NCBI GenBank assembly: GCA_949361645.1
Contig: OX442427.1
Coordinates: 8,474,239 to 8,538,238 of the forward strand
Direction: 5' to 3'
DNA: 64,000 nucleotides
Origin: Spongilla lacustris
Taxonomy: Eukaryota > Porifera > Demospongiae > Spongillida > Spongillidae
Part shown: positions 1 to 10,656 of the stretch, one piece after another
Numbering within the stretch: the stretch's first letter is position 1
How the letters are laid out: the number at the start of each line of letters is the position of its first letter
Program-made: the position numbers and the translations under genes
Notes under the pieces: model-generated
Database searches by the model: none
The model's input: only the letters and a program-made list of their open reading frames with translations
Told to the model about the DNA's origin: nothing

Positions 1-356
1 CGCAACAAAGAGCTAAACTATCTGTTTCTCGGTTTGTGAGTTATACGCGGGTCGCGGGTTTTTAAAAATGATACGGCACAAATCCTATTTGACAGTTACT
101 GCCGTAACTCTGCATGTAATTATGCTACATTTTGTGACTTACAAATTGAAAGCTGCTGGTCCTCTAAAGATTTCAACATGGCCCCGGCAGCATCAGAGGA
201 GGGGAAAGGGAGGGAGAGGGAGGAGAAGAGAAGAGGCGATAACATACTTGGCCTGTAGAAGGAGAGCATCTTTTCACAAAGTTCTTTCTTCTACCGGGAC
301 AACGAAAATGAAATGAAATAGTATAGCAAGTGCCATATTAAGCTAGGCCCGCTTAC

Positions 357-584
357 CAGTTTCCACGCCTCAGCCTTCGTCACTAGTTGCTCTTCTAGAT
401 TGTAAATTCGCAGTTTTAGGCAAAAGTTCTCTTTGGCGAGTGCTGAGAGTTGCTGCACAATGGCAGACAAAGCTGAGTTACCTGGTGTGGGAAGGGGTGA
501 CACATACCGCGGCCTCTTCCTTCGCGCCACGTCGAAATGTGCCTTTAAACCAGCATGTGAACGTGTAATATTCAAGTCATGCAA
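357..584 (-). CDS. Exon with centrosomin/CDK5RAP2 CM1-like motif (partial gene)
   Basis: An open minus-strand stretch carries the peptide KENFCLKLRIYNLEEQL, close to the CM1 (Cnn_1N) motif of the centrosomin, CDK5RAP2 and myomegalin family, whose usual form is KENFxLKLRIYFLEER. In that family CM1 recruits the gamma-tubulin ring complex to centrosomes and lies near the N-terminus. The exon appears to end at 357, where the minus strand reads ACTG|GTAAGC, a good donor with GTAAGC at 356-351. Whether the ATG at 584 is the true start or an acceptor lies inside the stretch (for example before GCACATTTC) is not settled. No other exon of the gene was identified with confidence; downstream exons would lie left of the window. 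It could be a pseudogene fragment, but the motif is uninterrupted. This is the most host-gene-like signal in the window. Confidence 0.5.
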
Positions 585-888
585 AGGAATGGTCGACTTA
601 CCCGTATATGCTTGAATGAATTAATTATAACTCTTCTCAGATCTGAAGCACTGCATGCATGCATGCATGCGTTCACTAATAGCTTTGCAGTACACTCAGT
701 CTCGTAATGCAACCAAGACTATAATTTGTAGCCTATGATTAAAGGCTCTCTTCACCAGTCTTGATGGAAGCCAGAAGGCTCTGCTTTTCCAACAGCTGGG
801 CAACCTTGTGGGCTAGAAGAATGCGAGCAACTGAGAACTGAGCTCAAGAATTCGTATAACTCTGATGCATGCAATGTCTGGCAGTTTA
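585..888. other. Non-coding stretch with a short (GCAT)n run
   Basis: No gene is supported here. A tetranucleotide GCAT microsatellite lies at about 653-672. Weak coiled-coil-like open stretches occur on both strands near 770-860, but neither can be chosen. Confidence 0.4.
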
Positions 889-1279
889 GGCCATTCCAAA
901 TGTGATTGTAGTTTCCCGTCCGGAACTTTTACCAAAACCCATGCGGGCGGGCGTTATTATCCATTATTTACATATAATTATTAAAAATGAATACAATAAT
1001 TCGATGCAATCTTACATCACTCTTATGCAATCTTACGTCATGAGCAAAAGGCGGCACAACTGAAAATGATGGCGCTATATATCCAGGCCTGTAAGTGTTG
1101 ATGTCTGAGAAGCAGCATGCTAGCATTTTGTAATGTGACACGTTTACCAGCATCTCAAACAAATAAAATTGCAAACATACTCAGATAATTAGAATAATGG
1201 ACGTAATGGTGACATTACGCGGGTGGTCTATAATGATGCGGGCGGAGGACGGGAAACTACAATCACATTTGGAATGGCC
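889..1279. mobile_element. Harbinger-like MITE with perfect terminal inverted repeats
   Basis: The 391-bp element starts GGCCATTCCAAATGTGATTG and ends with the exact reverse complement. The inverted repeats match perfectly for about 33 bp (889-921 against 1247-1279). Direct TTA copies flank it at 886-888 and 1280-1282. A 3-bp TTA/TAA target duplication with GG-starting ends is the signature of PIF/Harbinger elements. It has no coding capacity, so it is non-autonomous; the AT-rich interior shows no recognised gene. Confidence 0.75.
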
Positions 1280-1282
1280 TTA

Positions 1283-2029
1283 TAAACAAAGATTCACAAA
1301 TTTCACACCGGCTTCATAGTTTGTAAGTATATGGAGACTGCATGGGCAGAACACCCGCAAGCATTAGCTATTAACACCATGATATATATTATTATATATG
1401 TGCGCATATATGCATTAATTAACGTGTAGTTATACATGTAGTACTAGTATATGCAGCTACAGTGTACACGATTGACGCGCGTACGCGGCCCGGTTATATA
1501 TAGGGTTAATTATGCATGAATTGATTAATTCATTCACGATTAATAGTTTTTCGTTTGGAAACTGCCCTGCAGTTAAAGGTTACTGGCAGTGTTGCCGCGG
1601 CCAGCCTTGGCCGTCCGGCAGCCGCGAAAAATTTGCCAAAATTTGTGCTGACCGCCATCGGCCGCGGGCCGTCAATGTGTCTGGCCGTCTGAGCCGTCAA
1701 AGTAGGGTGACTTTACGGTTGACCGTAAAAAATATTATCCGGTCACTGACGGCCAATTAGCTACTGCAATATGGCTGACGATATCGAAGAACAACAAGAA
1801 TTTATCATGGTTGATAGCTTCCCAGAAAGCACAGACAGGCTCATGCCAGGTTCAAGGAAGAGATTTACAATATTGCTGATATGGTACTGATGATGCACCT
1901 GCATATGTCCAGTTATATAAACTATGGTCCAATTGAACGGAGATGATATGCACAACAACAATTGCTTTAAAAAAAATGATTTTGATAAACGCGACGCAGA
2001 GCGTTTGGCTGCATGCTGATCCTATTGTG
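1283..2029. other. Non-coding stretch with a GC-rich self-complementary block
   Basis: From about 1590 to 1755 the sequence is unusually GC-rich with repeated GGCCGTC/GACGGCC words in both orientations. Just downstream a 39-codon open frame (ATG at 1771, stop at 1888-1890) encodes an acidic peptide starting MADDIEEQQEF. It is too short to identify and might be the first exon of a transposon gene. No other gene is seen. Confidence 0.3.
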
Positions 2030-2334
2030 ACAAGTAAATCAAAAACTTCTCTATCGAGAGAGTGATTGGTGGGATGTAGGATTGGTGGTGCAAAAAGCAA
2101 GGAAACAAGGTACAGTCAGAGTGTGTTCAAGTGACTGAGGTTACTTACAGTCCTGAATTTGCAAATGAAGAAGCCTATTTGCAAATGTAGGACTGTTATA
2201 GTTGTAGGATCCTACCAAACCTCACTTTAACACACTGTACCTTGTTTCCTTGCTTTTAGCACCATGCACCAATCCTACATGATGCTACATCCCACCAATC
2301 ACTTTCTCGATAGAGAAGTTTTTGATTTACTTGT
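2030..2334. repeat. Fold-back element (long imperfect hairpin)
   Basis: The left arm starts ACAAGTAAATCAAAAACTTC at 2030. It recurs as its reverse complement ending at 2334 (GAAGTTTTTGATTTACTTGT). Arms of roughly 110 bp share the words for AAGGAAACAAGGTACAG and the ATTGGTGGGATGTAG block, with small indels. The central part holds two TTTGCAAATG-like words. It has no gene and no clear target duplication, so it is a fold-back MITE of unknown class. Confidence 0.7.
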
Positions 2335-2988
2335 TCCCCTAATTTTTTTTTCTCTGCCAGGAGTGATTATGGCTTAGTGTATTCATTGCAATGTATAGGA
2401 CGCTTAGTTAGATATGTGTAATCTGAGTATATAGGCCTCTCAGGTATATTAAGGCAAGGCTTTTTTTATTATCGCGGAGCGCGCGCGTACGTTGCTTGGT
2501 TTCAACTGAATTACTAATGGCAGTTGCTGCGTATCAGTGAACACGTAGCTGTAGATAAGCGTGTGGAAAATAGCAATCTTTATATGGACTAGTTCAGTTT
2601 TAGGTGTTGTTTAAAGGAATAACTATTGCTTCTTTTGTTGTTTGGCATGCAGCGTATCACTACCGCGATTTGTCGGAATCGAGTGACACGTGCAGCTGTC
2701 GAGGTGGCCGTGTAGGACCTTAAGCAGGCCCGTAGGCTGGGGGGGGTCGGTGGGTTCGGTCGACCCCCCCCGCTCGTCAGAACTAGTTCCGCTTGCCATC
2801 AAAATAATTTATTCATAACTTCTATACATGTATAGCTATAGCCCGCGAGAACGAGATAACAATACATGCAGGCTTAGCAACCGCGGGACATCCATTCTAA
2901 AATGGGGCGCCCACGTCCCGCCCACAACAAACAGCAGCGGCGGAACAGGGGGAGGGTCCGTGAATTAAATTACGGGTTCCGTGCAACT
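2335..2988. other. Non-coding stretch
   Basis: No gene is supported. A G-run and C-run pair at about 2740-2771 could form a short hairpin. Confidence 0.4.
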
Positions 2989-3037
2989 ATGGGTAAAAGT
3001 TCCGCATACGATCAAGAATTGCGGAACTTTTACCCAT
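2989..3037. repeat. Perfect 18-bp-stem hairpin
   Basis: ATGGGTAAAAGTTCCGCA at 2989-3006 is repeated as its exact reverse complement at 3020-3037 across a 13-nt loop. Confidence 0.85.
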
Positions 3038-3046
3038 GCAACTGTT

Positions 3047-3116
3047 AGTTGGGCGTAGCCCGACCTTCGCGTATTGGCGGATACGCGAAGGTTGGGCTAC
3101 GCGCCTACGCCCAACT
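3047..3116. repeat. GC-rich hairpin directly after the previous one
   Basis: The left arm reads AGTTGGGCGTAGCCCGACCT and onward. It pairs with a right arm ending at 3116 that contains one extra GGCGCGTAG block. The two hairpins stand head to tail with 9 bp between them. No gene is involved. Confidence 0.8.
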
Positions 3117-3510
3117 AGCATATACTGTTACATGTAGTCATTTGAGTTGCATACGACAAATCGCCCGGAATTGTGTATGCCAGCCTTTATAGACTCGCAA
3201 CTCGCAAGCCAGACCTATATGTACTTCATTATTGAACGGGAACACAAACTGGGCTATATCCATGTTTCTATGCAATTATGCTATGTTTTGTGGATGAAAA
3301 ATTGCAAAAGTTGCAAAGCGGCTGGGGCTCCGCCTCAGACCCCGATGGGGGAGCTTACAGCGCTCCCCCATACCCCCTAGCTGGGCGAGAGGGGGCTACG
3401 CCCCCTCCTGCTCCCACCCCCGCTCTTAATCAGTTCCACCTTATTGCTTTCCCGAACCCCCCCGTCTCCCGACCAGCCTACGGGCCTGTTAAGGTAAACA
3501 TATATAGGCT

Positions 3511-3655
3511 TTGCCGGAGGGTTAGCCTCGTCCACAGGCCCTGTTTTATTAAAATCCCCAGGCCCTGTTTTATTAAAATCCCCAGGCCCTGTTTTATTAA
3601 AACAGGGCCTGGGTAATAAAACAGGGCCTGGGGACGAGGCTACCGGAGGATATGC
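3511..3655. repeat. Inverted repeat built on a short tandem repeat
   Basis: A roughly 24-bp unit (CAGGCCCTGTTTTATTAAAA) occurs three times in a row from 3535. It then recurs twice as reverse complement up to about 3634. The flanking words CCGGAGG and GCCTCGTCC also occur as an inverted pair, so the block can fold as a long hairpin. Open frames through it on both strands are by-products of the repeat. Confidence 0.7.
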
Positions 3656-4299
3656 CAAAAGGGTTAGTGGGTATTGTATTAGTCCGATCCACGCGTAGAA
3701 TCCGTTTTGGGGTTGGGGTTGGAAGGAATAACTACTTGAAGCATACTGGCATATTAGAACCGGGCTCAAAGCGGGTCTAATGTTTCAGGCTTCTATCTTA
3801 ACCTAAACCCCAATAGGCAAAAACATATATAGTAGATAGTTGTAGCTTTAATTTGAACCAAAAGATACAGGTAAGAGGGAGGGGTCCCTCACCCTCCTCG
3901 CCCCTCCCCTCCTTAAAGAACACTGTTACATGGTGGTAAGGTTGATGAAATTTGCATTGTATGTATGGTTAACGGTAAGATGCTCTTTTTATTTAATGAT
4001 AGGCCTACCTATATAGTTTTCCTTGCTAACGAGCCATTTTCTTTGGCTTGGTCCTTTGCTGAATTATTAGAACCTGTACGTTTATTGTGGTAGCCTGGCC
4101 ATAGTAAATTAAGACGCTTATGTGACATACTGGAATTTTCACTGATAATGAATTGCACCTGCTCGCGTCTTTTCACGGCATTTCATCACCTGCTTACAAC
4201 TGTAGGTCTTATTTATATGAAAGGGCACGTTTGAAAATCAAATGCAACTTTTTGAAGCTAATCTCGTCTTCTTACGACGTTAATTCCTGTCGCGAGTTA
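3656..4299. other. Non-coding stretch left of the CACTA-like element
   Basis: No gene or repeat of note was recognised here. The last three bases of the flank (4300-4302, TAC) are the target duplication of the transposon that follows. Confidence 0.4.
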
Positions 4300-4320
4300 T
4301 ACCACAGCAAAAACTCGCGG

Positions 4321-4612
4321 TGAATCAATGTTTGATTTGTCAACTGATTTGTTTGTAAAAATCACGTATAGAATCAATGATTGATTTATCATCTATTTCA
4401 AGCAAAAATCTATTGTGGAATCAGGCAATAATCAATAGGTGATTTAACAATTGATTTCCCATTAAAATCAATAGGTAAATACACTGAAAAATCATATCAT
4501 AATCACCCAGAGATTTATCAACTGATTCTTAGAAAAATCAATTGTATAAAACACTGCAAAATCACATCCAAATCATACAGTGATTTAACAAATGATTCTG
4601 TGTCTCATGATT
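4321..4612. repeat. Left subterminal array of AATCA/TGATT half-sites
   Basis: By eye there are 21 AATCA or TGATT words in about 290 bp, often paired as palindromes about 10 bp apart. In plant CACTA elements such subterminal arrays bind the element's own TNPA-like protein. That role here is inference. Confidence 0.75.
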
Positions 4613-4632
4613 GAATACAACTCTATGTATAG

Positions 4633-5600
4633 TCAGTTACTACAACTGTCGTCTGAAATAAGGCTTTCTGCTGTTGGAGCAGCTGTGTGACGGGATGCCC
4701 GGGCTTTTTCGATGGTTATCAAGCGCCTCTTATCGAACGCAGAGCGCTCTTCAACTTCATCCGCGTCCACTGGTTGCAGTTCATCGAGCGGCACAGCCTC
4801 TATGGAAGCTCGGAGCTCCTTGATGGCCTCGAGGTCGTCGTCTTTAATCACTCCAGCCGCAATTGCTTCCTTAACAGCCTTGTCGCGAGCAGCCTGGCGA
4901 GGAATAACAAATTTAAATTGATGCCTACTCGTGCGATGCATGGACGTCGATCGACTTACTAATGTTAGACGACTTCGCTTAAGAGACAAGCGCCTTTGCC
5001 TTTTCTTTTCAGGGTCTCCTTTAATTAGGACAGTACTTCTTTTGGAGGTATAGTAGTCCTAAATATGTATTTCAAATGGCGTGTGAACTATCACATGCGC
5101 GCACATTTTACCTTTATTCTCTTTCTGATTACTTGATCCCGAGGAATCCACTGCTTGTTGTGCGTCAGATTGGTTTTGACAGAATTTAGTAACTTCTCTT
5201 GTAGCTCCTTTTCTAATTGGCTCCAAACTTTGTCCTTCAGACAATCACCAAGCTCACTGGCATGCTCGTGAAATGCATCTTGTACTGCAGCCTTGTTCGA
5301 GTACAAAATATACAGTTGTGTTAGTTATGTGGCATAAAGTAACTTACCAGTGGTATGATGGCCTTAGAACTTTGCTCCTTTGGACTTTCATTAGCTTCGC
5401 TGGGCTCTAAAACATACATGTAAAGCGATCAGGCGGTCTTTATATATATATATACGTGCGCACTTACGCTCTGTCCTTTGCATCTGCTCTTCAAGAACAT
5501 CTATACGCTCAAACAGCGTTTCAAGCTCAGCTATGCGCTCCTCCATCAATCGTACTTTGCTACGCAACGCAGCATCCACTGTACCGCTTTGCCTGGACAT
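4633..5600 (-). CDS. Second gene of the CACTA-like element: 265-aa coiled-coil basic/acidic protein
   Basis: Four exons fit with consensus splice sites and matching phases. Exon 1 is 5600-5468, followed by GTAAGTG. Exon 2 is 5406-5348, after TTTTAG and followed by GTAAGTT. Exon 3 is 5291-5112, after ACAAG and followed by GTAAAAT. Exon 4 is 5058-4633, after ATTTAG. The product is 265 aa. Residues 14-44 form a leucine-zipper-like coiled coil (RLMEERIAELETLFERIDVL). Residues 65-124 form a second helical segment. A strongly basic patch (KKRQRR) follows, then an acidic C-terminal half. An in-frame ATG at 5621 could add 7 residues. It diverges from the transposase gene with only about 60 bp between starts, implying a shared bidirectional promoter. 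No known family was recognised. By position it could be the subterminal-repeat-binding partner (TNPA analogue), which is inference. The exon 3 acceptor is the least certain. Confidence 0.65.
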
Positions 5601-5660
5601 GAAAGCACGTGTAGTGTGCAAGAATTAGGCACTTGCGTTAATTGATTGACGTGCAGTGTA
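5601..5660. promoter_or_regulatory. Putative bidirectional promoter of the CACTA-like element
   Basis: The start codons of the two divergent genes lie at 5600 (minus) and 5661 (plus), so both transcripts must initiate in or around this 60-bp gap or overlap in their 5' ends. No TATA box is evident. The call rests only on gene arrangement. Confidence 0.35.
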
Positions 5661-8600
5661 ATGGCGCAAAACGATGATGCAGTGTTCAGTAAGCGTGCGA
5701 ACTCAAGCAGTTCCAGCGTAGTCCAGTATGTCTGTGATTGTGCGAAGTGTAAGGGGTCCTCGTGGTACGCATATAGAACTGTTCGACGACATCGTTCAAT
5801 TTTTGGGATCAGTACTACAAAAGCCAATTTAGAAGCATCCTCCAACGGAAAAAAAGGAAGAAGGCCTTCTACAGGTTATGACGTTGCCTATTCAATGTAT
5901 AAAATATACTTTATTCATGCGTATGATTATGTGTGTGATTGGTATCTAGTATGTTCTTAAAATTAGTGTTTACCAAAATTCATGCATACAGTGGCATGCT
6001 GATTGTAGTCTTGCTAGAATGTTCAGCAAAGTTGCACTTTCACATATTTTGAGTTAACTGTTCAATTCAGGTGATGATGATTCTAAGTGTGTCAGTGCAA
6101 GTGATGTGGAAGAGTTATCCGAAATAAATAATTGGGATATGGAGCTATCAGGTAAGCTTATTGCTCACTTTATGTAACAAGCTTAGACTTGTCAGTTTTT
6201 CTAGAACACCAGTCAACTGACGATGAATTATCATCTGGAAGTGAAGAGACAATAACATCTGATACCTCCAATGATGAGATGCTTTCATCTGACAATGAAG
6301 AAATACTTGTTTCTGATACCCTTGGAGATGAAACGACAACTGACACACAAGAGGAACAAATGTTTGAAATGACAGATGAAATAAGTGAGCACACTGGAGA
6401 TGAAATCACTGCTATTATGGAAGAAAATCTTTCACAAAATGAGCATTATGAAAGTCCATTGAATGAGACAACATCATTGAGTAACATACTGCTTTGGATT
6501 TGCATGGTTCTATTTCGTATATACTTCAAGTTCAAGCTAACAAAAGCAGCACTTCTGGCAATATGTGGACTCATATCATGTCTATTGCATCACATTGCTC
6601 ATCCATTGAGCAACATTTTCCCCACAACTCTTCATAGCTTATATAAGATTGTTCGTTCTAGAAAGATGGAAAAAACAGTTTTCATTGTTTGTCCAAATGA
6701 TTCGTGTAATCAGCTGTACAAACCAACTGACATTGTGCAGAATAAGTGTTGTTCTAATATCATTTTTGGTAAAAGATGTGGTCATGAATTAGGATACTAT
6801 AAAAACTTGGCTTTTTCAAGGCAAAAATGGGTCCCTCACAAAACATTTCATTTTTTACCTCCCTCCCAATGGCTGAAACATATGTTCAATGATACAACAT
6901 TTTGCCAGCTGATTGCCTCCAAGGATACATCAGATTCAACTGCTAATGAAATGAAAGATGTATATGATGGCCAAATATGGAAAGAATTTTTAATGGATCC
7001 TTTGCAACCAACGTCTCCATTACTATGCGACAATAATAATGTTGGACTACTTTTAAATGTAGATTGGTTCAAGCCCTTCAAACATAGTGAGTATAAGGTT
7101 TCTGCAATAATGATGACAGTTCTGAATTTGCCAAGGAGTGAGCGTTTCAAGAGCAAGTGGACAATGGTATTAGGTGTGATACCTGGCCCTACAGAACCAA
7201 AAGGCAATATCAACACCTTTCTGAAACCAATAGTTGATGACTTGATAGACCTGTGGAACGGTGTTCCATTACATCCATCAGGAAAAGTTATCAGAGCTGC
7301 ACTTCTTGGTGTGTCTTGTGATATGCCAGCATTGAGGAAGGTGTCTCAATTCTTGGGCCATAAAGCAGATCTTGGGTGCTCCCGTTGCACTTTTAAGGCT
7401 GAAAGAGAACCCTCAACTCGTGACGCTAGTGGTAAAATGAGCTATTTCACATGTTCAGAAGCTCCAAGCAGAACAATGGAAGAGGTTAGGATTCAAGCTG
7501 AGGAGTATCAGAGTGCTCATTCATTGGCAGAAGCCCAAAGAATTCAGAAAAAAAATGGTGTTCGATATAGTGAATTGCTACGACTAGAGTATTTTGACAT
7601 TATTCGAATGATGATAACTGACCCCATGCACACATTTTTATTGGGGATGGTACATAATGAAGCCAAGCTGTGCTTTTCAAGTATGTCAGCAAACAATGCC
7701 ACTGAGTTTCAAAATCGTATTAAAAAAATAAGAATTCCATATGACCTTGGAAGACTACCAACTAACATCTACAATAAAGCAGGTGGATTGACTGAGTTAA
7801 CTGCACAACAATGGAAGAATTTTGCATGTATCTATGCTAGACCATGCTTGGTTGGATTGATACCTGACAGGGCATACCAGTCAATGCTCTTGCTGTGTCA
7901 AATTGTTGAGTACATTTCACAACCTGCTACGAGTGATGATATCATTGTAAACCTTTATAAGCTGCTTCATGAACATCATAAGTGTTTCAGAACAGCACAT
8001 GGAAAATGGCAGGTGTCAATCAATTATCATATGGCATTACATATTCCAGATGTAATGGCAGACTATGGACCTCCTCATGGTTATTGGTGTTTTGGGTATG
8101 AACGAATGAATGGATTTCTTGCAGAGTTTCCTAACAGCAAGGTAGATATTGAGCCCCAAATTATGAACAGGATCTTGTTACAATTTTCATATGCCAGCTC
8201 TAGCCTACCTGTAATTACATTATCACTAAATGTTCCTAAGAGCCTGAAATGTGTCACAACAATAGAAAGTCATCAAGTCTTTCACACAAGCCCTATGAAT
8301 TTAATACGTTTGCAACCTGCAGAAATGCGTTTTGCATTTCTACGCAAAATAGACCAAGGCAATATTGTAGACTGGCCCATTGAGCTAAAACATCCTAGCA
8401 AATGCAACTTAAAAATTGAAACCATTTTTTATGAGGAACTTGTACAATTTTGTAAAAATATATATGACACCGACATATATGTACATCCAAGAATGGACAA
8501 ATTTGGTCGCTGTGTGGTCAGTGACCAAATTTACTCATCAGAGTTCAATTCCACTGATAGAGGTTCTATTGTGAAAGCAATGTTTGTAATGAAAGAAAAT

Positions 8601-8885
8601 AATGAACTTCATCCTTACTATGGTAGAATTCAATTTTTTTTTAGAATCTATATCACATTGAGGCAAGAAGGTCTGCAGGATGAAATAAAAGAATGCATTC
8701 TGTGTTATGTAAAATGGATGTGTTTTAAGTCCCCTGAGATAGACAAGTCAAGTAAACATTATATGGTTAGTGATAAATTTTATGAACAAGATCGGATAAT
8801 AAGTCCCAGACGATTTGAAGGCCGATGTACTTTAGCTCCAGCTGGAAAAGGATCATCTTTTTATGTTATCGAGCTTCCAAGATGA
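5661..8885 (+). CDS. EnSpm/CACTA transposase, Tnp2 family, 991 aa, three exons
   Basis: Exon 1 is 5661-5874 (CTACAG|GTTATG), exon 2 is 6071-6151 (ATTCAG| before, |GTAAGC after) and exon 3 is 6205-8885 (TTTCTAG| before). All phases join without a stop and give 991 aa. The N-terminus has a CDCAKC...H cluster (C25, C27, C30, H44), like the zinc-binding motif at the start of metazoan Tnp2-type proteins. An acidic Ser/Thr-rich linker (residues 72-185) follows, then a hydrophobic stretch at about 192-238 also common in the family. A CxxC motif (GCSRC) lies near 490. A conserved C-terminal block around 714-737 includes YGPPHGYWCFGYERMNG. The protein would cut and rejoin the element ends in the nucleus. 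Catalytic acidic residues were not assigned by eye. Exon 3 alone is open from upstream of the acceptor, but exons 1 and 2 supply the family-typical N-terminus. Confidence 0.85.
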
Positions 8886-9015
8886 TCAAATTGTATTGAT
8901 GTATGTAATGAGGATTAAATTGCGTGTGCTATTACCACAGTAAAACCACATTTGTACATCCAGTGTACATATCTGCATGCAGCATTGCATGGCCTTAGTA
9001 TCGATTGGTGATCCA

Positions 9016-9240
9016 CTTAAAGGATGTAAAGAATTAATTAATGAATCGTCTGTAAAATCAAGCGCGCGATTCATCAATTGATTCAGAAATCAAAGCGCGA
9101 TTTGTTGGTCATTGAAAAATCATAATGTGATTTTTTTTGTCTATTATAAAATCATAGCATGATTTGTTTAGCGTAGAATCAAATGCAAATCATAAGTGAC
9201 AATTGAAAAATCAATTATAGAATCAAAAATTGATTCTACG
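9016..9240. repeat. Right subterminal array of AATCA/TGATT half-sites
   Basis: Twelve AATCA or TGATT words by eye, mirroring the left array. The stretch from 8886 to 9015, between the transposase stop and this array, is the 3' untranslated part and shows nothing else. Confidence 0.75.
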
Positions 9241-9258
9241 CGTTTTTTCCTTGTGTAC

Positions 9259-10656
9259 GTGATGAACGGAAGACGACGGAGGAGATGAACAAAAATTAAA
9301 TGGCGGAATTTTCAATTTGGTACCGACTTATCACTCCACGTAAACGGCACTGTTTAGCGAAGCTCACGTTATATGTGCATGCATATCTGTCATGTTTGTG
9401 ATGGATTATATGTGAGCTGGCGAGTAAAGGCAACGCTTCGTTACCGTTTTAAAACGCTCGATCGAAAACCACGCCCACGAAGCCAATCCTACATAGGATA
9501 CACTACCGTGGGTCCTGATGCAGATTACCATGCAGCAAAGAGATGGTAGACGATGAGTTTCGTCGAGACATGACAGCATAATTGGCGTGTAAATAATGTC
9601 ATGGAATGGTGGGGCCAGGCCGGCCAGCATTAATGAAGGAAATTTAATAAAGATGACTAAAATATTTGGCTGTTCCAGCGTCAAGTACACCTTTTACAGA
9701 AAGAGGTACATGGAGAATTGAGGCAGACAGGCTTGAAAGGATTTTGCTTTTACGCTTCAACAAAAACTTCAGTGCCAGATCCAGCTCTATACTTTTTCCT
9801 CCCTAATTCTCTTCAGGCTGTTTCCATTATCTCCATATATATTCATTCTTTGTATTTATCATTTCTATATACATGTATATTGCATCTGGTATCAGTAAAT
9901 GAATTAGCCGCATCTATACACATGCAAACCGATGATCAGCAGTGCATGCGGAGTTATACATAGTAAAATAAATTAATACACGTATGCAAGTTTTGATCGA
10001 CTAAGACCGTCTGCCGTGACCGGTAAGTATGAACACTGAAGACCTGTCTAGCATGCTGCAACGGACCTCCCGCTATACGTATATACGCTATATACTGAAA
10101 GAAAGCGTAGCGGAAATGCACATGCACCACACCCAAAATGCACCTATTAGAGGAGCACACAGTTGAGTGGGTGAGAAGATGCAACTTAGGATTTGGCATG
10201 CTGGGTGAACAAGGTGCTGAATCAATTCACCGGCGATTCAACGCACTGAACACCAACTACAGTTCAATTAGCATTTCAACGCACTGAACACAATCTTCAG
10301 CCGGTACGGTGTATTGTCAAAGAGCGCTTGATAAGTATTGCTCCTGACTCAATCCGTGCTTAGCCACTACCCACAAAGAGAGCAAAACGTACGCCGGCCA
10401 AAACACGTTGCTGCTTCATAGCATAGTGGATTTATACCGGGCCGGTATTCACGTACATGTAGGCCTACACTCCCTCCATACATGCGCGCAGCACACACTT
10501 GACAATGTTTGCACGTTACTTTTTGAAGCATAAAAATCGCGTCTCAGAAAATAAATACCATAAAACGAAAGCTCGATCTATGTACAATACCTTTGTAAAA
10601 GTCGTTTCTCAACTGGAAGTGTGCACGTTGGGGACTAACTAGTTTTGAAAACCTAC
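9259..10656. other. Non-coding stretch
   Basis: No gene is supported. A 17-bp direct repeat (TTCAACGCACTGAACAC) occurs at 10237-10253 and 10275-10291. Short open frames here lack recognisable protein features. Confidence 0.4.

Larger units (their letters stand above)
4303..9255. mobile_element. Complete EnSpm/CACTA-like DNA transposon, 4,953 bp
   Basis: The left end reads CACAGCAAAAACTCGCGGTG. The right end, on the other strand, reads CACAAGGAAAAAACGCGTAG. Both continue into GAATCAAT(G/T)TTTGATT, an imperfect terminal inverted repeat of about 35 bp. The trinucleotide TAC flanks it at 4300-4302 and 9256-9258, matching the 3-bp target duplication of the EnSpm/CACTA superfamily. CAC-starting ends and dense subterminal repeats are also typical of that group. 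Inside lie two divergent spliced genes: a Tnp2-type transposase on the plus strand and a small coiled-coil protein on the minus strand. Both reading frames look intact, so the copy may be autonomous or recently so. Confidence 0.85.

Noticed and set aside
760..880. Coiled-coil-like peptide stretches on both strands near the CM1 exon
   Set aside because: Plus-strand EECEQLRTELK and minus-strand AQFSVARILLAHKVAQLLEK both look plausible, but neither joins the CM1 exon with matching phase and strand evidence.
3147..3769. Open frames on both strands through 3.1-3.8 kb
   Set aside because: They follow the inverted and tandem repeats (for example repeated PRPCFIKI) and carry no protein-like signal.
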